Assembly (NCBI GenBank): GCA_021018995.1
Contig: CM037596.1
Span: forward strand, 10,801,501 to 10,865,500
Direction: 5' to 3'
Source of the DNA: Chloranthus sessilifolius
Taxonomy: Eukaryota > Streptophyta > Magnoliopsida > Chloranthales > Chloranthaceae
Length of the DNA: 64,000 nucleotides
Every line of letters begins with the position of its first letter. The stretch's first letter is position 1. The notes beneath the pieces are model-generated. The model was not told the origin of the DNA. It searched no databases and was given only the letters and a program-made list of their open reading frames with translations. Made by a program: the position numbers and the translations under genes. Of this stretch, positions 1 to 10,105 are shown one piece after another.

Positions 1-118
1 GATGAAAATCATCAAACCCATTTAAAAGTTGACCTTCTATTATTAGTTTACTAATTTGTCTAGGATTCTAAATAAGCAAAATAAGATTTTATGGGTCCTT
101 GGAGGGTTGTCAAGTGAT

Positions 119-596
119 CAGTGTTACCTTGGCACTTCTACTTTTGGGATTTTTGCCGTGCCGGCAATTGCTGTCACTTGGCACATGTTTCGACACTTGG
201 ACACTCCTCAAACTGCACAAAACTTCTAGACATGAATGAAAATACCACACAATACCATCAAACTGCTCATCGTTTTGACAACGATAAAATTAACTTCGTT
301 TTAAGAAAAAAATTGTGTAAAGTTTAGTAACTACTAAATAAAAGGTTTTGGTCGTTGAAAATGATTTTTATAAGATAGTATACCTTTATGAGGTTCATGA
401 CATATACTATTTCTTTTCATTTCATATATCAATTGGCTCTCTAAGATTCTCGTCAAATTTTCTATATGCGTTCTATTTGTTTAATTTATTTTTCTTAATG
501 CCATGCCGCCATATTGGAATCTTTAGAAGTTCGCGTGCCAAACATCTATTGGCACTTTGACACTTGGCACCCATGCCACATGCCTAAGTAACACTG
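119..596. mobile_element. hAT-like MITE
   Basis: Terminal inverted repeats begin CAGTGTTAC and end GTAACACTG. The flanks are an 8-bp near-duplication, CAAGTGAT at 111-118 and CAGGTGAT at 597-604. An 8-bp TSD with CA-GTG ends is typical of hAT elements. Two short open frames inside are chance. No transposase is seen, so the element is non-autonomous. Confidence 0.7.
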
Positions 597-860
597 CAGG
601 TGATATTAAGAGAAGTGACAGAGGAAAAAGCTAAGAATACCGAGAATCTCAAAGTTGTGAGTGGAATTTGACCAGGAAAAAGTTTGACTTTTAATTGATT
701 TAGTTTCTTTTACTATAATAGAAAGGTGTCCTTTTTAAATAGGAAATTGGGTTTAGACTAGGTTTACTTATGCTATAACCTTTTGGATAATGTATGCTAC
801 TTTGCTCTAAAATTAACTCTAAAAGAAAATTGCTAACCAAGTAGAGCAAACTGGCAACAA

Positions 861-1115
861 CTCTATAAGCAAGAGACGACGAAGAATCAGCACAAGGCAG
901 ACTATAGAGAGAGCATAAACTACAAAATAAAGAACATCACCTCACGTCAGCCTCTAACGCAAAAGAAAAACACAATGTATGTTCTCTATAAGCAAGATAC
1001 GACAAAGAATCAGTAACCTAAAGCCTAGGGAAAGCATAAACTAGAAAATAAAGACCATTGCCCCAGCTCTGCCTCTGACACGGAAGACAAAACTCAGTGA
1101 GTGGACTAACTTATC
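861..1115. repeat. two-unit tandem repeat, about 122 bp
   Basis: Two diverged head-to-tail copies both contain CTATAAGCAAGA, AAGAATCAG and GCATAAACTA at equal spacing. No coding frame. Whether it belongs to a transcript is unknown. Confidence 0.6.
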
Positions 1116-1604
1116 TCCAAATTTTCATTACGTATACAGAAGGTGTTCGCACCAGACCTGATAGCCAACTGCAGTTCTCAAGTCAATCTCCTTTTGTCCG
1201 AATGGTCACTGCTCAGAAGCCACACATCTATTTATGAGCATGAAAATCAGTGAAACCTCACTTTTGACCGTTCATTGATTTGGCCCTAAAAAATATCAGC
1301 ACATTTTCCTAAGTCGGCGGTTTGAGAACGACCAGAGCACCACTACCAGTGCTCCGGGTGGGTACCCTATACCAAGTCCTATGTATAATCTCAAGCTGAC
1401 TTCTATAATGTTCGTGTAAAAATAGAAAAAATCAGAGCTAAGGAAGTCTCCTTAATCAAAAAAATTTCAAGTCTCTGTCGAATTTTGATTTATTGTTCCC
1501 AATTTTAGAAACTAATCGGCTGCTATTTACGTTCATAATCGGCTAAATCGCCAGCTAATGTAGTAACTAATAAACTAGAAATGATTGATTCAGCTGAGTA
1601 GGCA

Positions 1605-1990
1605 TTTCGACAAACCCTAATTTCATTCCCAATACAGCAACAAATCAAACTATAGAGCAAAACCGAAACCCTAATCTCGTGGCGCAAATCAAAATAACTA
1701 CCTATTCAAATCAAAACCCTTATTTAACAAAAAAAATGAGATTACTCAAACCCTAATCTAATCTCTTACAGAGAACATGAATCAGTATCAACGAACATGA
1801 ATCAGTACCAAAGCCGAAAAACCTTAATTAGGGTTTTGAAAAACCCTAAAGGTTGGATTTTTATGAGGAGAGAATGCTTACTCGCTTTTTCCCTTCGCCT
1901 TCGTCCCCGTCGTCGTGGACCTGCAAAGTGTGTGAATCGGAGAGCTCGGCAGGAAACAAAAACGTTATTTGATTAAGTGTGTATAGCACT
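1605..1990 (-). other. possible 5' end of a minus-strand gene (telo-boxes, short GC-rich block)
   Basis: At least five AAACCCTAA-type telo-boxes lie at 1605-1850, as is common in 5' regions and first introns of plant translation and ribosome genes. On the minus strand a GC-rich block (about 1940-1883) is followed by a good donor, GTAAGC, complementary to about 1877-1882. No start codon or protein family could be assigned, and no downstream exon was recognised between 1 and 1870. This is inference from composition and one splice-like motif. Confidence 0.25.
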
Positions 1991-2214
1991 TATTATAGCT
2001 GGAACTCGAGTTGATCTTCACCGTCCGTTTTGCAAAATCCCTTTCGGCTTTTCCTAGCATATCCGATCAAACTGGAATGGACAACCGTGCAGATTTACGG
2101 GTAGCCTGGGCGTTCGAGGCTTTGGCTGACTCGTTAGACCCATGGGCCAAGCCTCTAGCCTAGTCGAGGAGCTGATTCATCACAGTATCCATGCACACAA
2201 TCGGTTTTACACGA

Positions 2215-4199
2215 AGGCCTTGTTTGATAACATGAAAATGTAATTTCATTGTGGAAATGAAATTTACTTTCCAATTGTTGTTATTTGATAGTTATTTAAG
2301 AAGATGGAAATGAAATTAAGTCGCACCGCATGAAAATTGAATTTTCATACATTAAATCATTTTAGGAGAAAATCATTTCAATCTTTTAAGTGACTGAAAT
2401 TGAGTTTCCTACTAACAAAATAATAAATTTTTGTTATTGCAAATTTAAAGTTACTTGTAAAAAACCTAAAAGCAAAAAAAAATATTTTTTGACTATTAAA
2501 AAGTAACTTTAATAATTATGATCATTGTACCAGTACGATCACTAGGACCACCACATTATCTATATGATACTCTTTTCAGCTAATATTTGACTTTGGTCAA
2601 AGTTTGAATTTAATCAAATTTTAATTGAATTTATAAGCTATATAAAGTTTCGACTTTTGATCAAACTTTGACCACTGAAACATAATAATAAGTTGTAAGT
2701 TAGTAATATATTATCAAATTTTTAGGGGTCAAAGGTTGATTTTAAAGTCAAACTTTAACTTTTAATTAAAATTTTACTTTTTATTAAACTTTAACTCTAA
2801 TCATTTGATGGCGAAAAAAGAATACTACCTTGTTGATGTATAATTTAATACTAGATTCTCAATTATATTAGTCAATAGTTTAACCTTTAGTCAAACTTTG
2901 ATTTTTTGTCAAACTTTGACTTTTACACAAAGTTTAATTGTAATCAAGCTTGAAACCTGCTTATAGATAGAGTCTACTATTACATAAATTTATATCGTAT
3001 CAATGTAATTTTTTCTTTGTCAAAGTTAGACTTTGGTCAAAGTTTAATTTTCTATAAAATGTTATAAATTTTTATTAGTGAAATATTATAATTAAAAATA
3101 TCTATCACTATTTTAATTTATAACTTGAAAATACATTGCCTCATGTTTATTGGTCAAAGTTTGACTTTTATTCAAATTTTGACTGTAGTCAAAATTTGGT
3201 AAGTGTATCTTAACAGTAGGTAATAATTAATACTATTGTTATTTATATTTTGGTAATGTAAATTTTTATCGATCAAAGTTTGATAATTAGTCAAACTTTG
3301 ACTTTTTAATACAATTTGATGTTTTTGAACTTCTGTATCCCCGATAAAATTATTTTTTTTTTAATTAATTACTTTGTAGTACATTAGTAAATTTTATTTT
3401 ACTTTTTTTTACATTTGGTCAAAATTTGACTCTTTTAAAAGTTGATATTTAGTCAAATTTTTTACTAGTGTAACCTAGCGATGGATTCGAATACTGTAAT
3501 ATTAATTTGTAGGTTGGAGGTAGATTTTCGAATTTTTTATTCGTCAAAATTTGACTTTTTAAAAAAATTAATTTTTTTTTTAAGTTTAAAAATTGAATTT
3601 TGTTTCAACATGGAACCTTATAGTATATACTAACATTTACTATATAACTTTGTACTTTAATCTTAAATTTTTTTATTAATTAAAGTTTTACGTTTGATCA
3701 AAGTTTGAATTTTATTAAAAGTTGATATTTGATCAAATTTTGACTAGTGTAACCTAACAATGTATATAAATACTGTTATATTAATTTGTAGTTGGACTTT
3801 TGCAACTTTTTGGTACATTAAAAAATTTTCTCTTGATTAAAGTTTGACTTTTCTAAAAATTTAATTTCATTTCAACGTTATGTAAATTAGTAATAAATAG
3901 TGATTACTATGGTATTAATTTGTAGCGTAATAGAATATTATTTAAAAAATTATTGGTTAATATTTGACCTTAATTATGATTTTAATTAAAAATGATCAAA
4001 ACTTAAAAACTCAATTTCAAATTCATTTTAAAGATACTAATCAAACAAGAGATATCAATTCCCAATGAAATTCATTTCTCAGACACACTAATCAAACAGT
4101 AAAAAATCCATATCTAGAGTAAATCATTTCTCAGGAAATCAACCAAGAAATTGATTTCATTTCCTCTTTGGAATTTCATTGTTATCAAACAGGGCCTAA
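2215..4199. mobile_element. 2-kb terminal-inverted-repeat element packed with GTCAAA/TTTGAC repeats
   Basis: The left end GGCCTTGTTTGATAAC matches, inverted, the right end GTTATCAAACAGGGCC. Several hundred bases further in remain alignable (ATTTCATT and GGAAATGAAAT motifs on both sides). The interior (2580-3970) is AT-rich and carries dozens of near-palindromic GTCAAACTTTGAC units on both strands. The flanking trinucleotide is GAA on the left and TAA on the right, so a degraded PIF/Harbinger TWA duplication is possible but not shown. No transposase frame. A 3' fragment of a relative lies at 54440-54645. Confidence 0.6.
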
Positions 4200-4204
4200 G
4201 TGAA

Positions 4205-4450
4205 AATATATTTTGAGTTAGTTCTTTTGGGGCAAAGAGCAGCTCTTTCACTTTTTGGCTCTGAGAGAGAACTACTTTTACATTTGGTTACACAGCTCCT
4301 TACCTCATTTGCTCTGACAGAGAGTTATTTTAAGTAATAAAACTACTCTATAACTACTTTATTTTAGAGCATATTTTATCTGCTTTTACAGAGAGCACGC
4401 AAAGAGCTGCTTCTGCTCTTATAAGAGCTAACCCAAACAGAGTCTTAATT
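4205..4450. mobile_element. MITE with GAGCTNTT-type inverted ends
   Basis: The left part (TTAGTTCTTTTGGGGCAAAGAGCAGCTC) is echoed inverted on the right (AAGAGCTGCTT, TAAGAGCTAACCC). The middle has repeated ACTACT and GCTCT words. A shorter diverged copy is at 5460-5660. Non-coding. Confidence 0.5.
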
Positions 4451-4499
4451 TTTAGTATAAGATCCTGCCTTTTAACCCAGGTTCACATGCTTAAATTGT

Positions 4500-5130
4500 T
4501 TGATTTGAATTAGATGATTGGAAAAAAAAAAATCGTTCAAAACTTAGACACAATAGATCTTGAGATCATGATCCTACCATTAGACAATCGGATTTTAGTT
4601 CCACATGGCTCACATCTTGAAAAGTAATCTGACTTTCGAGAACCACGTTTGATGTACACTACGATCATGTTCATTTTTGGGAATGGGCGCCAAGTGGAAT
4701 AAAAATCTAATCATATGATGATAGCCATACAATATCAAGATCCATTATATTGACGATTGGGATAAAAACTGATCTCTATCATCTGATTCAAAGAAGTAAT
4801 CGATTTTAGCATGTAAAACTCAAGTTGAGAAGGAATAATCTTTAGGTATAAACAAAGGTACCCTTCCTTAAATGAGGCTTTTCCATTTAAGGTACCGAAT
4901 CTTTGAGGTCACCTTTGCCAAGAGACCATCGAATGCTTCAAATTTGACAATGGAGACTGTGTTTTGCCCTAATTTTTCACATAATGGATCTTGACATTAT
5001 GGGTTTTCATGAACAGTCAATTTTTTATTATATGTGGCACACATCCCAAAAAGTAACTAAAAAATAATGTCTGAGTGTGATGCATGCCATGTGTTTTTTC
5101 AGTCATTTTTTTTAGATGTGTGCTATAGTT
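4500..5130. mobile_element. degraded members of the CACCCAC-end MULE-like family
   Basis: Carries the internal words of this family: GATCTTGAGATCATG, CACATGGC then CACATCTTGAAAAGT, ATCTGATTCAAAG, and AAAGGTACCCTT near 4857. A second, partial unit follows at 4880-5130 (GGCACACATCCCAAAAAGT). Compare the intact copy at 17564-18205. Target duplications could not be defined. Confidence 0.45.
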
Positions 5131-5459
5131 GAATAGTATACCTATAACTGATGGTGAAATGCTTGAAATCAACATCAAAGAATAACTGAAAGCAACATCG
5201 ATAGTAGAATTGTAATGCATTACTTTTTTTTTTTTCTTATAATGATTTGTAATGCATTACTTATACAATAAAAATAATATCTAATTATAATTAATAAAGT
5301 ATAATATCCTAAGTATAAGAATAAAATAAAAACATAGAAAAGCAGAGAGGATATTAGAAATATAGTAATCATAATTACTACCCAAAGGCATCATCATTTG
5401 TATCCAAATGTATAAACATGTGTATGTATATAAATAGATGTATTTATAAGCACTATCCA

Positions 5460-5660
5460 AAATGTATAAACATGGCAAATTATTTTTACGTTTGGTAATA
5501 CAGCTCATCGTCTCATTTGCTCTTGTGGAAAGTTATTTTAAGTGATAAAATTGTTTTTTGTTTGCTCTCTACCAGAGGAAATAAAAATTTGCTTTGAAAG
5601 AAAGAAGGCAGAGAGTTGTGTCTGCTCGTATAAGAGTTAACCCGAACGCATTATAAATCT
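5460..5660. mobile_element. second copy of the 4205-4450 MITE (partial)
   Basis: Shares GTTTGGTAATACAGCTC, CTCATTTGCTCT, AGTTATTTTAAGT and the right end TAAGAGTTAACCC with 4205-4450. A (TA)n run at 5686-5711 follows it. Confidence 0.5.
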
Positions 5661-6361
5661 AACACATGTGTTTGATTAAACAACTATATGTATATATATA
5701 TATATATATATAAACATACCAATCTCTAGGCATAATGAAATTATAGTGTCACATCGAATAATCTTAACATATTCTATTGATTCATTTAATCAAGAATTGA
5801 TAAGTATGTGACTTATACTCTCGAAAAGTGATTTGGACAGAGTTTCCAAATGGTATGTACTGTGTGCCATGGGTAGGTGTATTGACAAAGTTTTGAATAT
5901 ACGAAAAATGATTTGAGTGATTGCCTAAAAAGTTATGAGTGCCTTTAATAGCACCCACAGAATCTTGTTGGGCACCTACATAAGTGGGTCTCATGACCAT
6001 AAAATCTTCAGGGGCACCTACTTAATAATATTCTTTTTTTTAAACACCCTCTAAAGTCACACCTACGCTATCTTCTCTGACAACACTTTTCATCTCTGGC
6101 AAAACCTCTCTTCTCCGGTAACATGACAACACTACTCGTCTCCAATGACACCTTTATTCTCCGATAGCACTTCCGACAATGTTTTTGAAGAGCCCACAAG
6201 AAGGAACCCATGAAACCTTCTTAAAATTCATGAAACCCTAATAATAAGATAAAGAAGAAGAAGAAGACCACGAAACCCAAGTAACCCTCTTAAAATCCAT
6301 GAAACCCTAAATTGTAAACCTTTAACCTTGAGAATAAGAAAAGGAAGAGGAAGAAAAGACT

Positions 6362-6524
6362 AAATATGATGGTAGGCACCCATTATTCGTGGTTTAAAAC
6401 CGACGGTAGCTATCCACCATTTATTTTTTCCGATGGGTGCCCATCGTTTGTAGTTTAAAACTGACAGTGAGTACCTACTGTCAGTTTTAAACCAATGATA
6501 GTTGTGCACCCACCATCATATTTA
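6362..6524. repeat. hairpin-forming inverted repeat
   Basis: AAATATGATGGTAGGCACCC on the left is mirrored by a right arm ending GCACCCACCATCATATTT. The arms (about 45 bp each) also share a TTTAAAAC core. A transcript would fold into a long hairpin. Probably a foldback MITE nested in the larger TIR element. Confidence 0.6.
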
Positions 6525-6544
6525 CAATCTATTCTTCTTCTTCT

Positions 6545-6860
6545 TTGACAAATTTGGGGATCCATCTCAAAACCAATTGGCTATAAGTGGAGTGGCCAAA
6601 ATCTTATACGGGGAGAGACAAGGCTATGAATTCCCGATGTGAGACTAAACTTCAACACGCCCCCACACGTGTTGGTCAGACTGAATCAAACACGTGGACA
6701 ATTGAATTGGGTGACGTGGAGTGGAGAAATGTCTGCTTTGATACCAAGATAAATTTGGGCATCCTCTTAGAGTCTGTCAGAGCCGGTGGCTCACTAGATC
6801 AGGTACATCATGATATCTCTCAGAAGCATATGATATGGGACTAAACTTATATCGTGTATC
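6545..6860 (+). repeat. dispersed repeat, LTR-like flank
   Basis: Contains CCATCTCAAAACCAATTGGC and CACGCCCCCACACGTG, words I associate with the 5' part of a widespread plant LTR-like repeat. A reverse-orientation relative (GACAAGGCTAT, CCAACACGTGAG, CACCCAATTCA) lies at 42565-42800. An 85-codon frame inside is not a gene. Confidence 0.45.
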
Positions 6861-7070
6861 TTGGATAAATAAGAGAGATACACATCTTATGTTGTGTATC
6901 TTATCTTTTAGGTAAAGGCAAAATTGATTAGGATATTATTAATATTTTAGAAGATATTTTCAATTACTAAAGATCTCTTGATAGCTTGATTGATTATATT
7001 CAACTCTATTTAAAGATGATTTTCCATTACTGAAATACATAAAAACTATTACCAAGATGTGAAATTTTAC
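6860..7070 (+). mobile_element. left direct repeat of a putative TRIM-like mini LTR element
   Basis: About 210 bp (TATGTTGTGTATCTTATC ... ATTACCAAGATG) recurs in the same orientation at 7580-7781. Just downstream (about 7111) GCTATCAGGTC resembles a Copia primer-binding site. The interval of about 500 bp has no coding frame. Confidence 0.4.
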
Positions 7071-7579
7071 AGTTTTTCATGATATTTGAAGCATGGACGG
7101 CTCCGATCTTGCTATCAGGTCAGCCATGGTCTTAAGTTCTACATTTAAAACTCTTCTTTCTCTACTTTCATCTCTAAGTTCTTATAATTTTTTATTTTAT
7201 TTTTCAATATAATCTCTATCTTCCTTTATATATTCTCTAAAAGCTCCCTCAATCTACAACCTCTCTCATTCTACACACTCATGCCCCACGATCCATCTTT
7301 TATTTGATTTAAGGCTTTTCTAATGAGAGTTTTTCTTCAATAGAGAGATTATGACAAACCTGATCTAGCGAGCCACTGGCTCCAACAAATTCTAAATGAG
7401 CAGGATGCGAAAGTGATGGACTTCATGGATAGGCGGTGACTATCGTGAAGAGCGATCAGGCAAATTTAATCATTTATCAACAATATCATACAAATCAAAG
7501 GCTCATATATATTTTTTATAACCAATCGCAAGTTCCTTCTTCAAAAGAATATGCGATTGCGGGAGGGTAATAGAGAATA

Positions 7580-7781
7580 CATGGGATAGATAGGAGAGAG
7601 AAACATTTTATGTTGTGTATCTTATCCTTTAGGTAAGGGTAAGACTAATTATGATATTATTAATATTTTAAAAAAATATTTTGAATTACTCAATTTCTCT
7701 TGATATCTCAATTGATTGTACTCACCTTTATTTAAGGAGGCTTCTCCATTAATAAAAACCATTACCAAGATGTATAATTTT
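7580..7781 (+). mobile_element. right direct repeat of the putative TRIM-like element
   Basis: Matches 6860-7070 over about 200 bp with many substitutions. It is preceded at about 7558 by a purine stretch GCGGGAGGG that could be a polypurine tract. Element boundaries and target duplication are unresolved. Confidence 0.4.
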
Positions 7782-8719
7782 AGACTACCTTCGTTCTTCT
7801 TTTTCGATTATAAAAAAATAATGAGTTTAAAGGGGGTTTCATTTTAGAAGAAGTAGATAACGAAGAAGTGAGTTTCAATAGGGTTTGATTTCAATGAATT
7901 TCACGAGCTTCATTCTAGAAGAAGAAAAAGTGAAGTGGGCTTCGTGAGTTTCAGAGTTTCATTCTAGCATAAGAAGAAGAAGAAAGTGAGTTTGGAAAGG
8001 GTTTCATGACTTTCATTCTACAAGAAGATTCGCTGGGTTGATGCCCAATTGACACGGAATGTACGACTCGTAGGAACGGAGGACTCACCAGAATGACATA
8101 AAATGTACAATGCGACGGAACGGAGGACTCACCGGAATGTAAGGAGTTGCCGGCATAGGGTTTTACGACTCTGCGGAATGAGGGAGGTGGAAGACGATGA
8201 GGAAAGACACATGAATGGAAGAGGAAGAAAATGAAGAAGGGCACCCACATAAGTGAGTGCTACACTTATGACCTATGCATTCTTTAAGGACACAAAAGAC
8301 ACAATTTTTGGCTCGCACGTGTTTATGTAGGTGCCCAACGTATACCGTGAGTGCTATTAAAGGTACCAAAGATAATATGGAAGTGAAAAATATTTGATTG
8401 ATCAATAGAGTTCCATCAATATATAATTTGTCTTGACTTGATTCATGAATAGTTTTTGAAGCCACCAAAAAATGTGGGTGGCAGGCGATTATAAACAGTG
8501 GTCTCAATGGGCCACACTTGAGCCCACCCTAACCCCAATGGCAGCGTATGAGCTAAGGTAGGTAAGCTCGATGTATAAATTGGCAGTCTAGTCCCAACCG
8601 ATATGGGATCGTTCAAAACGCCCAATTAGATATTGCTCCGATTAAGTTGACCTGAAATCAACTCACTTTGATCATATTATTATTTTATATAAAAATTGTC
8701 GGGCCGGGTATGGGATAGA

Positions 8720-8935
8720 ATAAGCCTGATTCATAAATGCGCCCGCCATGTCTGGTTTGATTAATAATCAATCTGTTTAAGGCTCGGACCTAAACCAGCC
8801 TGGCCCATTGAAATCCCTAATTATAAATTAAATAAGTAGGCCTGATTCATAAATGGGCCGGCCCTGCTTGGCTTGATTAGTAATCAACCTGTTTAAAGCC
8901 CGGCCCGGTCCATGGAGACCCCTAAATTTATAAAT
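8720..8935. repeat. two-unit tandem repeat, GGGCC-rich
   Basis: CCTGATTCATAAATG followed by TTGATTA and AATCAA and CTGTTTAA occurs twice, about 110 bp apart, with GGCCC-type ends. This style of sequence recurs near 15500, 27700, 28700 and 37200. Non-coding. Confidence 0.55.
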
Positions 8936-9149
8936 AAAAAACCATTGAAAGTTGCCTATTAGCCGTTTCGAATAATAACCACCTCACTTCGTTTACAAAA
9001 GTGAATACCATCTCAAATTCAATAAGCATGGATTTAGCATCCCGATTGTCAGGAAAATGGATGGTAAAGGATGGTTAAACAATAAAAAACACTGCGCTAG
9101 TAATCACACCAGATCTTAACTCTTCATCTTATCCCCGCCAACGTCCGCC

Positions 9150-9326
9150 ATGAACACCAAACCCTTTCTGCTTCCTCCTTACTATGGAACCCTCTCCCTC
9201 CTTCAAGCAGGTTTGAAAAAACCCACATTTAAATCATCAAAAATAAAAAATAAAAATAAAATAAATAAGATATGGCTCTCTCAACGTGTAAATTATCTGA
9301 TCTCCAATTCTCTCATCCATCCATAA
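9150..9326 (+). other. overlapping upstream ORF of CFM3
   Basis: The ATG at 9150 sits in a good context (GCCATGA). It reads 58 codons in the +2 frame relative to the CFM3 start, ending at TAA 9324-9326, inside the CFM3 coding region. If transcribed it could lower CFM3 translation. Alternatively, a 59-nt AT-rich segment, 9211-9269 (GTTTGA...AATAAG), could be spliced. That would join this ATG in frame to CFM3 and add 21 residues, but 59 nt is below usual plant intron size. Confidence 0.3.
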
Positions 9327-10105
9327 ATCTCCTATTCACTCCCAAAACCTCCATCCGCAGATTCAAGCTCTTCTTCTCCACCACTTCCTCACACCGCACC
9401 GCCCCACAAAACCCTAGCCCTAACTATAGAAACCGCGACGAAAACCGCAGAAAATCCACTTCAGTTTCTACCAAATCTACGCCCCCCTCTGCTCCCTGGC
9501 TCCGCAAATGGCCCTCTCCCAACACTACGATCGATGCTTCCACCACTGAAAAAACTACTGCGGAAAAAGACGCAACCGAAATCCGCTACTTGGACGGGGG
9601 CGATCGAGGGAGAACTGCACTCGGACGGATAGTGCATCGGCTTCGAAATCTAGAGTTAGGAACTCAAGATGTAGAGGATTTAGATTCTTCTAATGGGACG
9701 TTGCCTTTGGACGGCGGAGAGAGATTAGGGGATCTCCTTGCTCGGCGATGGGCTCGGCCCGATTCCATCGAGAAGAATGATCAGGGGAATTACGAGCTTT
9801 TGCCGTGGGAGAGGGGCACGGCTAATGAGAGGGGTTATGAAGGCGAAGAAGTGGCATTGAAGGATTCAAAGAAGAGAAGAGTGACAGCGCCGACATTGGC
9901 AGAGTTAACCATCGAGGATGCGGAGTTGAAGAGGTTGAGGAGGGATGGAATGGTTTTGAGGGAGAGGATTAGTGTGCCAAAAGCTGGAATTACGCAGGCG
10001 GTGCTCGATAGGATTCATGATGGGTGGAGGAAGTCGGAGTTGGTTCGTCTCAAGTTTCATGAGACTCTAGCACATGATATGAAGACCGCTCATGAGATCG
10101 TAGAG
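9272..10105 (+). CDS. CFM3: CFM3 exon 1
   Basis: Residues 1-278: transit-peptide-like start, a low-complexity region, and most of CRM domain 1 up to HEIVE. The donor GAG|GTAATA is at 10106. The frame runs only five more codons into the intron. Confidence 0.9.

Larger units (their letters stand above)
5930..8370. mobile_element. 2.4-kb TIR element, MULE-like, possible long member of the CACCCAC-end superfamily
   Basis: The left end (CTTTAATAGCACCCAC then GGGCACCTACATAA, about 5943-5982) is repeated inverted at the right end (TTATGTAGGTGCCC then GAGTGCTATTAAAGG, about 8322-8366). Flanking AAAGTTATG and AAAGATAAT could be a worn 9-bp TSD. The interior holds other repeats (6362-6524, 6545-6860, a direct repeat pair) and no clear transposase. 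It may be one long element or two smaller ones facing each other around foreign DNA. The termini resemble those of the MITE in the ESP1 intron (55939-56304). Confidence 0.45.

Noticed and set aside
121-560. Two 68-70-codon frames at the window start
   Set aside because: Both lie inside the hAT-like MITE at 119-596.
2580-3970. Centromeric or satellite array
   Set aside because: No fixed period; near-palindromic words in both orientations inside a TIR element.
5782-6000. 72-codon minus-strand frame
   Set aside because: Overlaps the terminal inverted repeat of the 5930-8370 element; no family features.
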